Source: CBDDYU01 sp965235655 | GTDB lineage: Bacteria; Pseudomonadota; Alphaproteobacteria; Pelagibacterales; Pelagibacteraceae | DNA length: 64,000 nucleotides | Assembly (NCBI GenBank): GCA_965235655.1 | Contig: CBDDYU010000003.1 | Span: 62,001-126,000 of the forward strand | Direction of reading: 5' to 3' | Program-made: the position numbers and the translations under genes | Part shown: positions 16,909 through 24,161 of the stretch, one piece after another | Layout of the letters: every line of letters starts with the position of its first letter | Numbering within the stretch: position 1 is the first letter of the stretch | Notes under the pieces: generated by a model | Database searches by the model: none | What the model was told of the DNA's origin: nothing | The model's input: only the letters and a program-made list of their open reading frames with translations

Positions 16909-17874
16909 TTAAATATTTTTGTAAAAATTATACCAGTTATTTCCTAGTATTCCGTCAATCTCTATTTCGGAAAAACCTATTTTTTTTAACCCATTTTCAA
17001 TATTTGAAAAACCTCTAGCATCTTCAAACCAGTTTGGCTGCTTTGGAAAACCTGGTTTATTTTTTGAACCTTCTCCATAATTTCTACTTTTTGACCATGT
17101 TCCATTTCTCATCCATTCGACTATAGAGTCAGGTTGTCTTAGACACAAATCAGATCCAATACCAATATTTTTTACATTCATTATTTCTGCTGTTTTAGCT
17201 ACCATCTCGCAAAAACTTTCTAATGTACAATCTGTGTTATTTTTTAAATGATGCGGATAAAGTGATAATCCCAACATTCCATCATTTTCACTTAGAGCTT
17301 TTAATAAATCATTAGATTTATTTCTTTTTGCAGGATGCCAAAACAATGGATTAGCATGAGTTATTGCTATTGGTTTTTCACTTATATCAATTGCATCGAA
17401 TGTACTTTTCTCTGCTGAGTGAGACATATCAACAACAATACCCACACGATTCATTTCTTTTATGACTTCTCTACCAAAATTAGTGACGCCACTATCATTT
17501 TTTTCATAACAACCAGTCGCTAATAAAGATTGGTTATTATAGGTTAGTTGCATAAAGCGACATCCTAAATCATGAATTTTTTCAACCAACTTAATATCAT
17601 CCTCAATTGGTGAACAATTTTGAAACCCAAAAAATATAGCTGTTTTTTTTTCTGATTTTGCTTTGTCAATATCTTTGAAATCTCTTCCTAAAAAAATTAA
17701 ATCTGAATTTTCTTTGAATAATTTTTGCCATTTCTTTGTTTCTAAAAGAAATTCATCATAGTCTTCATGATAAACTAGAGTAACATGCACCGCATCTAGT
17801 CCAGCCATCCTATTAATCTCAAAAATTTCTCTAGACCAATTGCAGTATTGAAGATTGTCTATTTTAAATTTCAT
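16909..17874 (-). CDS. Membrane dipeptidase-like protein (peptidase M19 family)
   Basis: A 321-residue barrel protein of the renal dipeptidase family: VVDMSHSAEKSTFDAI near residue 150, ITHANPLFWHPAKRNKSNDL near residue 172, and NIGIGSDLCL near residue 235 match M19. The N-terminal HxD zinc motif is not present (the place reads DAVHVTLVY), and the bridging glutamate region reads GFQNCSP rather than GVEG, so metal binding may differ from that of true dipeptidases. No signal peptide is seen, which points to a cytosolic enzyme. It is the first gene of the operon running to 14471. Confidence 0.7.
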   Translation of the reverse strand: MKFKIDNLQYCNWSREIFEINRMAGLDAVHVTLVYHEDYDEFLLETKKWQKLFKENSDLIFLGRDFKDIDKAKSEKKTAIFFGFQNCSPIEDDIKLVEKIHDLGCRFMQLTYNNQSLLATGCYEKNDSGVTNFGREVIKEMNRVGIVVDMSHSAEKSTFDAIDISEKPIAITHANPLFWHPAKRNKSNDLLKALSENDGMLGLSLYPHHLKNNTDCTLESFCEMVAKTAEIMNVKNIGIGSDLCLRQPDSIVEWMRNGTWSKSRNYGEGSKNKPGFPKQPNWFEDARGFSNIENGLKKIGFSEIEIDGILGNNWYNFYKNI

Positions 17875-17898
17875 ATAGTTTCACAATATCAATAAGTT

Positions 17899-17932
17899 GT
17901 TCAAATTCTATTAATTTTATTGAAATTTGAAC
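17899..17932. repeat. Inverted repeat in the dipeptidase/purE divergent region
   Basis: GTTCAAATT and AATTTGAAC are perfect 9-bp complements separated by 16 bases, between divergent start codons at 17874 and 17967. It may be an operator or a hairpin in either leader. A+T richness makes chance more likely than for the G+C-rich repeats. Confidence 0.3.
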
Positions 17933-17966
17933 CTAATTTTGAAATAAAGTTTGAATACTTATTTTC

Positions 17967-18458
17967 ATGAAAAAAAATAATAAATTAAAAGTTTCAATCG
18001 TTATGGGAAGTCAATCTGACTATAAAACTTTGAAATTAGCTGAAAAAGTTTTAAAAAATATAGGTGTTTCTTATGAAACTAAAATAATTTCTGCGCATAG
18101 AACTCCTGATAGAATGTATGAATATGCTAAATCATCAGTAAAAAATAATATTGGTGTAATCATAGCGGGTGCAGGTGGATCTGCCCATTTACCAGGGATG
18201 ATTGCTGCCTTAACGCCATTGCCAGTTTTAGGTGTACCAATTGAAAGTAAAAAACTAAAAGGTTTAGATAGTTTGCTATCAATAGCACAAATGCCTAAAG
18301 GTATACCCGTTGGCACATTAGCAATCGGTGAGGATGGTGCAATTAATGCCGCTTTACTGGCTGCATCTATTATAGCAAATAATAATTCAACTGTTAGAAA
18401 AAAATTATTAAATTGGAGAAAGTTACAGACAAAATCTGTAAAAAAGATACCTAAATAA
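17967..18458 (+). CDS. purE: N5-carboxyaminoimidazole ribonucleotide mutase
   Basis: The 163-residue protein is the usual class I PurE size. It shows SIVMGSQSDYKTLKLAEKVL at residues 10-29, ISAHRTPDRMYEYA near residue 40 with the catalytic His, GAGGSAHLPGMIAALTPLPVLGVP near residue 68, and a C-terminal LLAASIIANN. It converts N5-CAIR to CAIR in purine synthesis in the cytosol. The purK start follows its stop without a gap, so the two are one operon, as in many bacteria. Confidence 0.95.
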   Translation: MKKNNKLKVSIVMGSQSDYKTLKLAEKVLKNIGVSYETKIISAHRTPDRMYEYAKSSVKNNIGVIIAGAGGSAHLPGMIAALTPLPVLGVPIESKKLKGLDSLLSIAQMPKGIPVGTLAIGEDGAINAALLAASIIANNNSTVRKKLLNWRKLQTKSVKKIPK

Positions 18459-19505
18459 ATGTCTGAAATAAATCTTGGTATTATTGGCGGAGGTCAACTA
18501 GGTAGTATGTTGACTGTTGCTGCAAAAAAACTAGGTATAAAAACTTATATTTTCTGTGACGATGCAGATGCACCTGCGCAAAATTTTTGTAACGAATTTA
18601 TTCATGGTTCTTACGATGATAAAGAAAAAATTAATGAGTTTGTTAATAAAGTTGACGTAATTACTTATGAATTTGAAAACATTCCTTACGAAACACTTCA
18701 TGAATTAAATAGATTCAAACCTGTATCACCAAAGCCTTCTGTTAATAGGATTATTCAACATAGATTAGCAGAAAAAGATTTTGTAAATAAACTAAATATC
18801 AGAACAACCAGATATGCTTCTATTGAGAATAAAGATGATATCATGCCCTTAGAGGATTTGCTTCCTGGGATATTAAAAACAACAACAATGGGATATGATG
18901 GTAAAGGTCAATATCCTATAAAAAATTTAGAAGACTTTGAATCACTTAATATTGATTTTTCAAAAGAATATATTTTAGAAAAATTAGTTAAACTTAAGAA
19001 AGAAATTTCTGTAATCATTACAAGATTTGATAAAGGTAAGTACGAGGTTTATGAGCCAATTGAAAACAGACATGAAGATCAAATTCTAAAACATTCAAAA
19101 ATTCCTGCTGATATTAGCTCAAAATTATTAGAGCAATCTAAAGAATGGGCCACATTAATATCTGAGGCATTAAAATATATTGGTACTCTATGTGTTGAAT
19201 TTTTTATAGACAGAAATGATAATTTATACGTCAATGAAATTGCACCAAGAGTACATAATTCTGGACATTTGACAATTAACGCATATAACGTCAGCCAATT
19301 TGAAAATCATATTAGAGCTGTATGCAAATTAGAACAAATACCATTAAAAAAATTATCTAACGCAGAAATGATTAATATTATTGGTGATCAAATTATCCCA
19401 TTTAGAGAAAGTCCAAAATTAAAAGATAATCAATTTTTTTATGATTATCTAAAAAAAGAAATTAAACAAAAAAGAAAAATGGGTCACCTAACGACATTAA
19501 TTTGA
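18459..19505 (+). CDS. purK: N5-carboxyaminoimidazole ribonucleotide synthase
   Basis: A 348-residue ATP-grasp enzyme. The N-terminal Rossmann motif is LGIIGGGQLGSMLTVAAKKL. The ATP-grasp core includes LPGILKTTTMGYDGKGQY near residue 140, LEKLVKLKKEISVI near residue 173, and VNEIAPRVHNSGHLTINAY near residue 258. It makes N5-CAIR from AIR, bicarbonate and ATP, the step before PurE. It starts directly after the purE stop, and its TGA is directly followed by the ATG of a GNAT gene. Confidence 0.95.
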   Translation: MSEINLGIIGGGQLGSMLTVAAKKLGIKTYIFCDDADAPAQNFCNEFIHGSYDDKEKINEFVNKVDVITYEFENIPYETLHELNRFKPVSPKPSVNRIIQHRLAEKDFVNKLNIRTTRYASIENKDDIMPLEDLLPGILKTTTMGYDGKGQYPIKNLEDFESLNIDFSKEYILEKLVKLKKEISVIITRFDKGKYEVYEPIENRHEDQILKHSKIPADISSKLLEQSKEWATLISEALKYIGTLCVEFFIDRNDNLYVNEIAPRVHNSGHLTINAYNVSQFENHIRAVCKLEQIPLKKLSNAEMINIIGDQIIPFRESPKLKDNQFFYDYLKKEIKQKRKMGHLTTLI

Positions 19506-19985
19506 ATGTTAACATCTATAGAGGGAAATTTTGACCACCCTGAAGTCAATCAACTTCTCAAAAAACATTTTATAGAATTAAGAGCAGCCTCTCCAGAAGG
19601 TAGTGCTCATGTTCTTGATATACCTGGACTTAAAGTGCCTTCGATAAAATTTTGGAGTTTGTGGGAAGACGATACTTTAATGGGCTGTGGCGCATTAAAA
19701 TTTCTAGAGGAAGGACATGGCGAATTTAAATCAATAAGATTGCATGATAATTTTAGAAAAAAAGGTAATGGTATTAAAATTATTAACCATCTTATTGTAG
19801 AAGCAAAAAAACTTAACATTAAAAAACTCAGTATTGAAACTGGTGCTAGTGATTTTTTTAAACCAGCGAGAAAACTGTTTAAACAATGTGGTTTTGAACC
19901 ATGCAAACCTTTTGCGCACTATAAAGAGGATATTAATTCTGTTTATTTAAGTAAATTAATAGTCACTACTGATATTAATAATTAG
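19506..19985 (+). CDS. GNAT-family N-acetyltransferase
   Basis: A 159-residue single-domain GNAT protein. The acetyl-CoA binding segment is FKSIRLHDNFRKKGNGIKII near residue 76, where the classic Q/RxxGxG reads RKKGNG, followed by KLSIETGASDFFKPARKLFKQCGF, the usual beta4-alpha4 part. The acceptor cannot be read; similar YafP/PhnO-like proteins act on amines or amino acids. It is the third gene of the purEK operon, with no gap to purK. Confidence 0.8.
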   Translation: MLTSIEGNFDHPEVNQLLKKHFIELRAASPEGSAHVLDIPGLKVPSIKFWSLWEDDTLMGCGALKFLEEGHGEFKSIRLHDNFRKKGNGIKIINHLIVEAKKLNIKKLSIETGASDFFKPARKLFKQCGFEPCKPFAHYKEDINSVYLSKLIVTTDINN

Positions 19986-20003
19986 AAAAATATTGATATT
20001 TTG

Positions 20004-20030
20004 TTGACAAAACTAATAAAAATCTAAACA
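20004..20030 (+). promoter_or_regulatory. Possible promoter of the cold-shock gene
   Basis: TTGACA at 20004-20009 matches the -35 consensus. A weak -10-like TAAACA lies at 20025-20030 after 15 bases. It would give a 5' leader of about 50 bases, which is usual for csp genes. The -10 match is poor. Confidence 0.35.
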
Positions 20031-20088
20031 AAGCTCAAATTACTTAATTATAAGTAATAAATTAATAACAAAAAGTAAGAAGATAAAT

Positions 20089-20295
20089 ATGAGTCTACAA
20101 GGAAAAGTAAAATGGTTCAATCCAACCAAAGGTTTTGGTTTTATTGAAAGAGAAGATAAAGAAAAAGATGTGTTTGTACATGTTTCAGCAGTAAGAGATG
20201 CTGGTATGAACGGTTTAGATGAGGGTCAAGCTTTGACTTTCGATGTTGAAGATGGTCCTAAAGGTCCTTCAGCAGTTAACTTAAAAACTGCATAA
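20089..20295 (+). CDS. cspA: Cold-shock domain protein
   Basis: The 68-residue protein is one cold-shock domain. RNP1-like KGFGFIER is at residues 14-21 and RNP2-like DVFVHVSAV at about residues 27-35, with the opening GKVKWFNPTKGFG typical of CspA. It binds single-stranded RNA and DNA and acts as an RNA chaperone in the cytosol. It stands alone between two non-coding stretches, with a likely own promoter upstream and a hairpin downstream. Which csp paralogue it corresponds to cannot be told. Confidence 0.93.
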   Translation: MSLQGKVKWFNPTKGFGFIEREDKEKDVFVHVSAVRDAGMNGLDEGQALTFDVEDGPKGPSAVNLKTA

Positions 20296-20310
20296 TTTTC
20301 ATTAAAATAA

Positions 20311-20362
20311 TTGTTGGCTGTAATCTAATTCTTAATTGAATTTTAGTATTTATAGCCAACAA
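20311..20362. terminator. Hairpin between convergent cspA and hydrolase genes
   Basis: TTGTTGGCT at 20311-20319 and AGCCAACAA at 20354-20362 form a perfect 9-bp stem around a 34-base loop, which itself holds AATTC and GAATT. It fills the 68-base gap between two convergent genes and could end transcripts from both sides. There is no clear T-run. Confidence 0.45.
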
Positions 20363-20363
20363 A

Positions 20364-21119
20364 CTAGTCTTTTAAAAAATCTAAAATATAACTGTTAAAT
20401 TCATCTTCTTTTTCAAGATGAACATTGTGTGAGCATCCTTTAATTATTTGTAAACGACTTTCAGGAATATTTTCATTTAAAGTTTCTACTTGTTTGTAAT
20501 TGTAAGCTTTATCAAATTCTCCCCAAATAATTAGAGTTTCATTCTTAATATTTTTTAAATTATTAATTCCTGACCAATTTTTCATTGCAACTAAAGCGTC
20601 ATCTGCTGATTTTTTTATCACATTTTCATAAGCCTCTTTACATAAAAAAAAATTTTTTGCCCTATCCTCTTTTACAAACCAAGTTTTAGCAATTCTATAA
20701 GCAGTAGCTTTTAAACCATCATCTGCTAATCTTTTTCTTGAAACATCAATTGACTCAAATCTTCCGGGAATATCGCCTATTGGTCCCGTTCCATAACAAA
20801 TTAATTTATGTATACTTAATGGAGATTGTTTAACCATCTCTTGTACAATCATCCCTCCCATTGAATGACCCATTAAATGAAATTTATCAATTCCTAATTT
20901 TTTTATAGAATTAATAATTATACTAGCCATTTCTTCAATACTACTTACAGAATTAATTTTTGAGCTTTCACCAAAGCCAGGTAAAGCAGGCGCTATTATT
21001 GTAAAATTTTTTTTAAGAAAATCTTTCTGGTATCTCCACATGTCGGATGAGCCTAAAAATCCATGAACTAAAACTAAAGGAAAACCACTTCCAGATCTAT
21101 CAATATAAATTTCTTGCAT
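20364..21119 (-). CDS. Alpha/beta hydrolase
   Basis: A 251-residue alpha/beta hydrolase fold protein. VLVHGFLGSSDMW at residues 17-29 is the oxyanion HG motif, LMGHSMGGMIVQEM near residue 82 is the nucleophile elbow with Ser, and the C-terminal IIWGEFDKAYNY and CSHNVHLEKEDEF supply the acid and His. That completes a Ser-Asp-His triad. It resembles small esterases or BioH/MhpC-like enzymes; the substrate is open. It has its own strand between cspA and a divergent cupin gene. Confidence 0.82.
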   Translation of the reverse strand: MQEIYIDRSGSGFPLVLVHGFLGSSDMWRYQKDFLKKNFTIIAPALPGFGESSKINSVSSIEEMASIIINSIKKLGIDKFHLMGHSMGGMIVQEMVKQSPLSIHKLICYGTGPIGDIPGRFESIDVSRKRLADDGLKATAYRIAKTWFVKEDRAKNFFLCKEAYENVIKKSADDALVAMKNWSGINNLKNIKNETLIIWGEFDKAYNYKQVETLNENIPESRLQIIKGCSHNVHLEKEDEFNSYILDFLKD

Positions 21120-21150
21120 GATAAGTTTTAAGTATATGTTATAATTAAAT

Positions 21151-21501
21151 ATGCCAAATAGACAAATTACAAATATTAATAAAGTTAAATTTAAACCATT
21201 TGATAATTATGGCAAAAAAATTCCAGGCATGAGTTGGCATAAAATTAGTTATTCCAAAAAGAATGGTGGTTTTGGAACATATGTTCTTAAAATGGATGCA
21301 GGCTCAAAGAGTTTACCACATATGCATACAGGTTATGAAGAGTTCTTTATGCTAAAAGGTGAGCTTAAAGATCCTGATGGTAAAGTTTTCAAAAAAGGTG
21401 ATTTTGTATCATTTAAACCAGGAACAAAACATTCGTCTTATACAAAAAAAGGTTGTTTGGTTCTTGTTTTTATGAGAGGTATCAACAAATCAATCAAATA
21501 A
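21151..21501 (+). CDS. Cupin-domain protein
   Basis: A 116-residue single cupin. Motif 1 reads LPHMHTGYEEFFMLKGEL near residue 54, giving two His and one Glu as metal ligands, and motif 2 reads FKPGTKHSSY near residue 89, with the third His. ChrR-like or quercetinase-like small cupins look the same. No other domain is present, so it could be an enzyme or a binding protein. It is divergent from the hydrolase and lies 15 bases before the racemase gene, probably in one transcript with it. Confidence 0.8.
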   Translation: MPNRQITNINKVKFKPFDNYGKKIPGMSWHKISYSKKNGGFGTYVLKMDAGSKSLPHMHTGYEEFFMLKGELKDPDGKVFKKGDFVSFKPGTKHSSYTKKGCLVLVFMRGINKSIK

Positions 21502-21516
21502 AAAATTATTTTCTTT

Positions 21517-22281
21517 ATGATAGGTATTCTTGGAGGAATGGGAACTCAAGCTGGTTTAGACTTCTGTAACAAGCTTGCTATTTTGAATAGAGGTAAAATT
21601 GATCAAGAATATCCACTATTTTTACTTTATAATAAATCAAATATACCAGGTCGACCTGAGTCTATTGGGGTACAGACTGGAAATTTATCTAACCGATTAA
21701 TCAATAAAAAAAGTAAAAAGAAATATTTAACAGTATTAAGAAGCTTATTGAGAGGGTGTAGACTCCTCCAAAAAAATAAATGTAAATTCATAGTTATTCC
21801 CTGCAACACAGCTCATTATTGGTACGATGATTTAAGAAAAAAAATTAATATTCCAATAATAAATATGCCAAAGGAAGTTTTTAAACAAACAAAAAAAATG
21901 TGTAAAAAAAATTCTAAAATAGGTTTGTTGGCAACAGAAGGGACTCTTAAAACAGGAGTTTATAATAAAATTTTTGATAGAAATTATAATCTTGTTTTCC
22001 CTAATCAAGACTTGCAAACTGAATGTGTAAATAAAGCAATAAAATTGGTAAAAATGGGTAACGTCAAAGCTGCTGAAAAAGTAATTCAACCTGCCATTAA
22101 ATATTTAATAGGTAAAAAATGTAAAAAAATAATTTTAGGATGTACAGAATTACCCATTGCTATTTTTGCATATAAATCATTTAAAAAAGTTAAATCATCA
22201 AAAATATTTTTAGATCCAAATTTAATTTTAGCTATTTCTTCCATGAACAAATATAAAAGTAAGAATGTCAGAGACAATTAA
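21517..22281 (+). CDS. Aspartate/glutamate racemase family protein
   Basis: A 254-residue protein of the Asp/Glu/hydantoin racemase superfamily. It starts MIGILGGMGTQAGLDF, as aspartate racemases do. The two catalytic cysteines are visible: FIVIPCNTAHYWYDDL near residue 92 and ILGCTELPIAIF near residue 207. It would make D-aspartate or D-glutamate without cofactor. The position after a cupin and before an unknown gene gives no pathway hint. The end overlaps the next gene by 17 bases. Confidence 0.83.
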   Translation: MIGILGGMGTQAGLDFCNKLAILNRGKIDQEYPLFLLYNKSNIPGRPESIGVQTGNLSNRLINKKSKKKYLTVLRSLLRGCRLLQKNKCKFIVIPCNTAHYWYDDLRKKINIPIINMPKEVFKQTKKMCKKNSKIGLLATEGTLKTGVYNKIFDRNYNLVFPNQDLQTECVNKAIKLVKMGNVKAAEKVIQPAIKYLIGKKCKKIILGCTELPIAIFAYKSFKKVKSSKIFLDPNLILAISSMNKYKSKNVRDN

Positions 22282-22705
22282 TAAGCCTTACGTATTAAAA
22301 GCTGCTGAGATAATATATTTTAAAATTAGTGAATTTAAAAAAATAAATCCTAATATTTCTCTAGATGATGCAATCCAAAAATTTATAGAGACTGATGATT
22401 ATGAAAAATTAAGTAGTGGTGAATTTCATAACCAGTGGCTCATAGAACTAAAAAAAAATAACTATATTGACAATGAAACTAATCAAAAAATTCCTAATGA
22501 AACAATCAGACTTTTAGAGATACAAAGAGATATGATGATTAAAGAATTAATTAAAATCCCAAAATTATATGACTCTAAAAGTAGCCAATTAATTGAATTA
22601 TCAAAAAAAGCTTCTAATTTTTTATGGCGTATGTGTGAGAGTTATGAACTTTGGTGCAAAGAAAGCAATCAAGATAATTTAATAATTTTAAATATTTCAA
22701 ATTAA
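22265..22705 (+). CDS. Hypothetical protein, 146 residues
   Basis: I do not recognise a family. The product is soluble, acidic-basic mixed and helix-rich, with a central IRLLEIQRDMMIKELIKIPK stretch that could form a coiled coil and a C-terminal part with SNFLWRMCESYELWCKESN holding two cysteines. It overlaps the racemase gene by 17 bases and precedes an EamA transporter by 17 bases, so it is likely translated from the same mRNA. The overlap supports a real gene. Confidence 0.5.
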   Translation: MSETINKPYVLKAAEIIYFKISEFKKINPNISLDDAIQKFIETDDYEKLSSGEFHNQWLIELKKNNYIDNETNQKIPNETIRLLEIQRDMMIKELIKIPKLYDSKSSQLIELSKKASNFLWRMCESYELWCKESNQDNLIILNISN

Positions 22706-22722
22706 ATCTTAAATAAAAATAA

Positions 22723-23571
22723 ATGATCAAAGTTTTTCCATTTATCTTTATATTACTCTGGTCGTCAGCATTTATTACTACTAAACCAATTATTGATAAT
22801 AGCGACCCCTTCTCTGCATTAGCATTTAGATTTTTAATAGTAGCAATTGGGTTTTTTTTATTCTCGATATTTACGAATAAAAAAATTTTAATAAGCAAAA
22901 GAAACTTTATTGAATCTTTTTTTAGTGGTGTTTTGTTTCATGGATTTTATTTGGGTGGAGTTTTTTTTGCTATTTCAAGAGGTATGCCAACTGCAATCGC
23001 TGCTTTAATAGTAACCCTTCAACCAATTTTAACTAATGCTTTAAGCGGTCCAATTTTAGGTGAAAAAGTTACTTATAAGCAGTGGTTAGGCGTAATTCTA
23101 GGTTTTATTGGCGCTACTCTTGTGCTCGGTATTGATGTTGGTTCAGATATCCCAATCCTTGGATTGGTAGCAACGTTAATTGCGTTGCTTGCAATCACAA
23201 TATCAACAATTTGGCAAAAAAAATTAAGTAATAATTTACCATTATCTGTTAGCAATACTTATCAAGCCACTGGTGGTTTTATCTTTCATTTACTCATTGT
23301 TATTTTTTTTACTAATTTAGAAATTAATTTTACCAAAACTTTCATTATTGCAATGAGTCATCAAATATTTTTAGTTTCATTTGGAGCATTCACAATTTTA
23401 ATGTTCTTAATAAAACATAATTCAGCTAGTAAAACTGTTTCTATCTTTTTTTTAATTCCACCAACATCAGCATTTATGGCTTGGTTTTTTTTAGGAGAGA
23501 TTTTTACTGCTTGGGATCTAGTAGGATTTATAATTACTTCTATTGGAGTTTTTATTGCTACAAGAGATTAA
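22723..23571 (+). CDS. EamA-family (DMT superfamily) transporter
   Basis: A 282-residue protein with about ten hydrophobic segments in two EamA halves. WSSAFITTKPIIDNSDPF at the start and SRGMPTAIAALIVTLQPILT near residue 86 are typical of the first half; PPTSAFMAWFFLGEIFTAWD near residue 245 is typical of the second. DMT carriers export amino acids, sugars or other metabolites across the inner membrane. The cargo cannot be read. It ends five bases before the convergent soxG gene. Confidence 0.83.
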   Translation: MIKVFPFIFILLWSSAFITTKPIIDNSDPFSALAFRFLIVAIGFFLFSIFTNKKILISKRNFIESFFSGVLFHGFYLGGVFFAISRGMPTAIAALIVTLQPILTNALSGPILGEKVTYKQWLGVILGFIGATLVLGIDVGSDIPILGLVATLIALLAITISTIWQKKLSNNLPLSVSNTYQATGGFIFHLLIVIFFTNLEINFTKTFIIAMSHQIFLVSFGAFTILMFLIKHNSASKTVSIFFLIPPTSAFMAWFFLGEIFTAWDLVGFIITSIGVFIATRD

Positions 23572-23576
23572 TATAT

Positions 23577-24161
23577 TTAAACTGCTATATAACCATACTC
23601 TAAAGATCCGTCTGTAATTGAATGGTACAAAGACTCACCAAAACTTCTTAATCCAGATACTCTTATCTTTTTAGGTTTATTAGAGATAAAATCTATTGTA
23701 ACAGAGATACCATTATAAACTGAATTTGCACAATCGCCCACTCCCAAATGATTTATATTGAGTGGACATCCTTTTTTTAAAACTTCATCAGCTAAATCAC
23801 CTTCAATTTCAATGATTGCTCTTGAATGAGAAATATTGGTAATTGCAAAATTTAGATCATCAAATTTATTAATTTCAGTTTGATATAGGTCTAATTTATT
23901 TGAAAAAACATACCAATTATTAGGCCCAACCCACAAAATTCTAGTCATTTCATTAAAATTTGTTTTTAATGATTGTGGTAAATCTAAACCATCAATCTTA
24001 ATTTTACTAATATCAAAATTTGAATTTTTAAATTTTACAATTTGAAAAATACAAATATTTGAAACTTCAGATATTCTTAATAAATTTTCTTCACTTTTGT
24101 TTTCATGGTCTCCAAACTTTCCTAATTTATGAATTTGATTTAATGATGATATATTTGTCAT
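23577..24161 (-). CDS. soxG: Sarcosine oxidase/N-methylglutamate dehydrogenase gamma subunit
   Basis: A 194-residue GcvT-like small protein that fits SoxG: ILWVGPNNWYVFS near residue 75, FAITNISHSRAIIEIEGD near residue 105, EVLKKGCPLNINHL near residue 126, and a C-terminal RVSGLRSFGESLYHSI. It is the last of the BDAG operon, starting inside the last four bases of soxA. In the heterotetramer it is the gamma subunit next to alpha. The same gene order is used by mgdD of N-methylglutamate dehydrogenase, which this operon may encode instead. Confidence 0.8.
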   Translation of the reverse strand: MTNISSLNQIHKLGKFGDHENKSEENLLRISEVSNICIFQIVKFKNSNFDISKIKIDGLDLPQSLKTNFNEMTRILWVGPNNWYVFSNKLDLYQTEINKFDDLNFAITNISHSRAIIEIEGDLADEVLKKGCPLNINHLGVGDCANSVYNGISVTIDFISNKPKKIRVSGLRSFGESLYHSITDGSLEYGYIAV

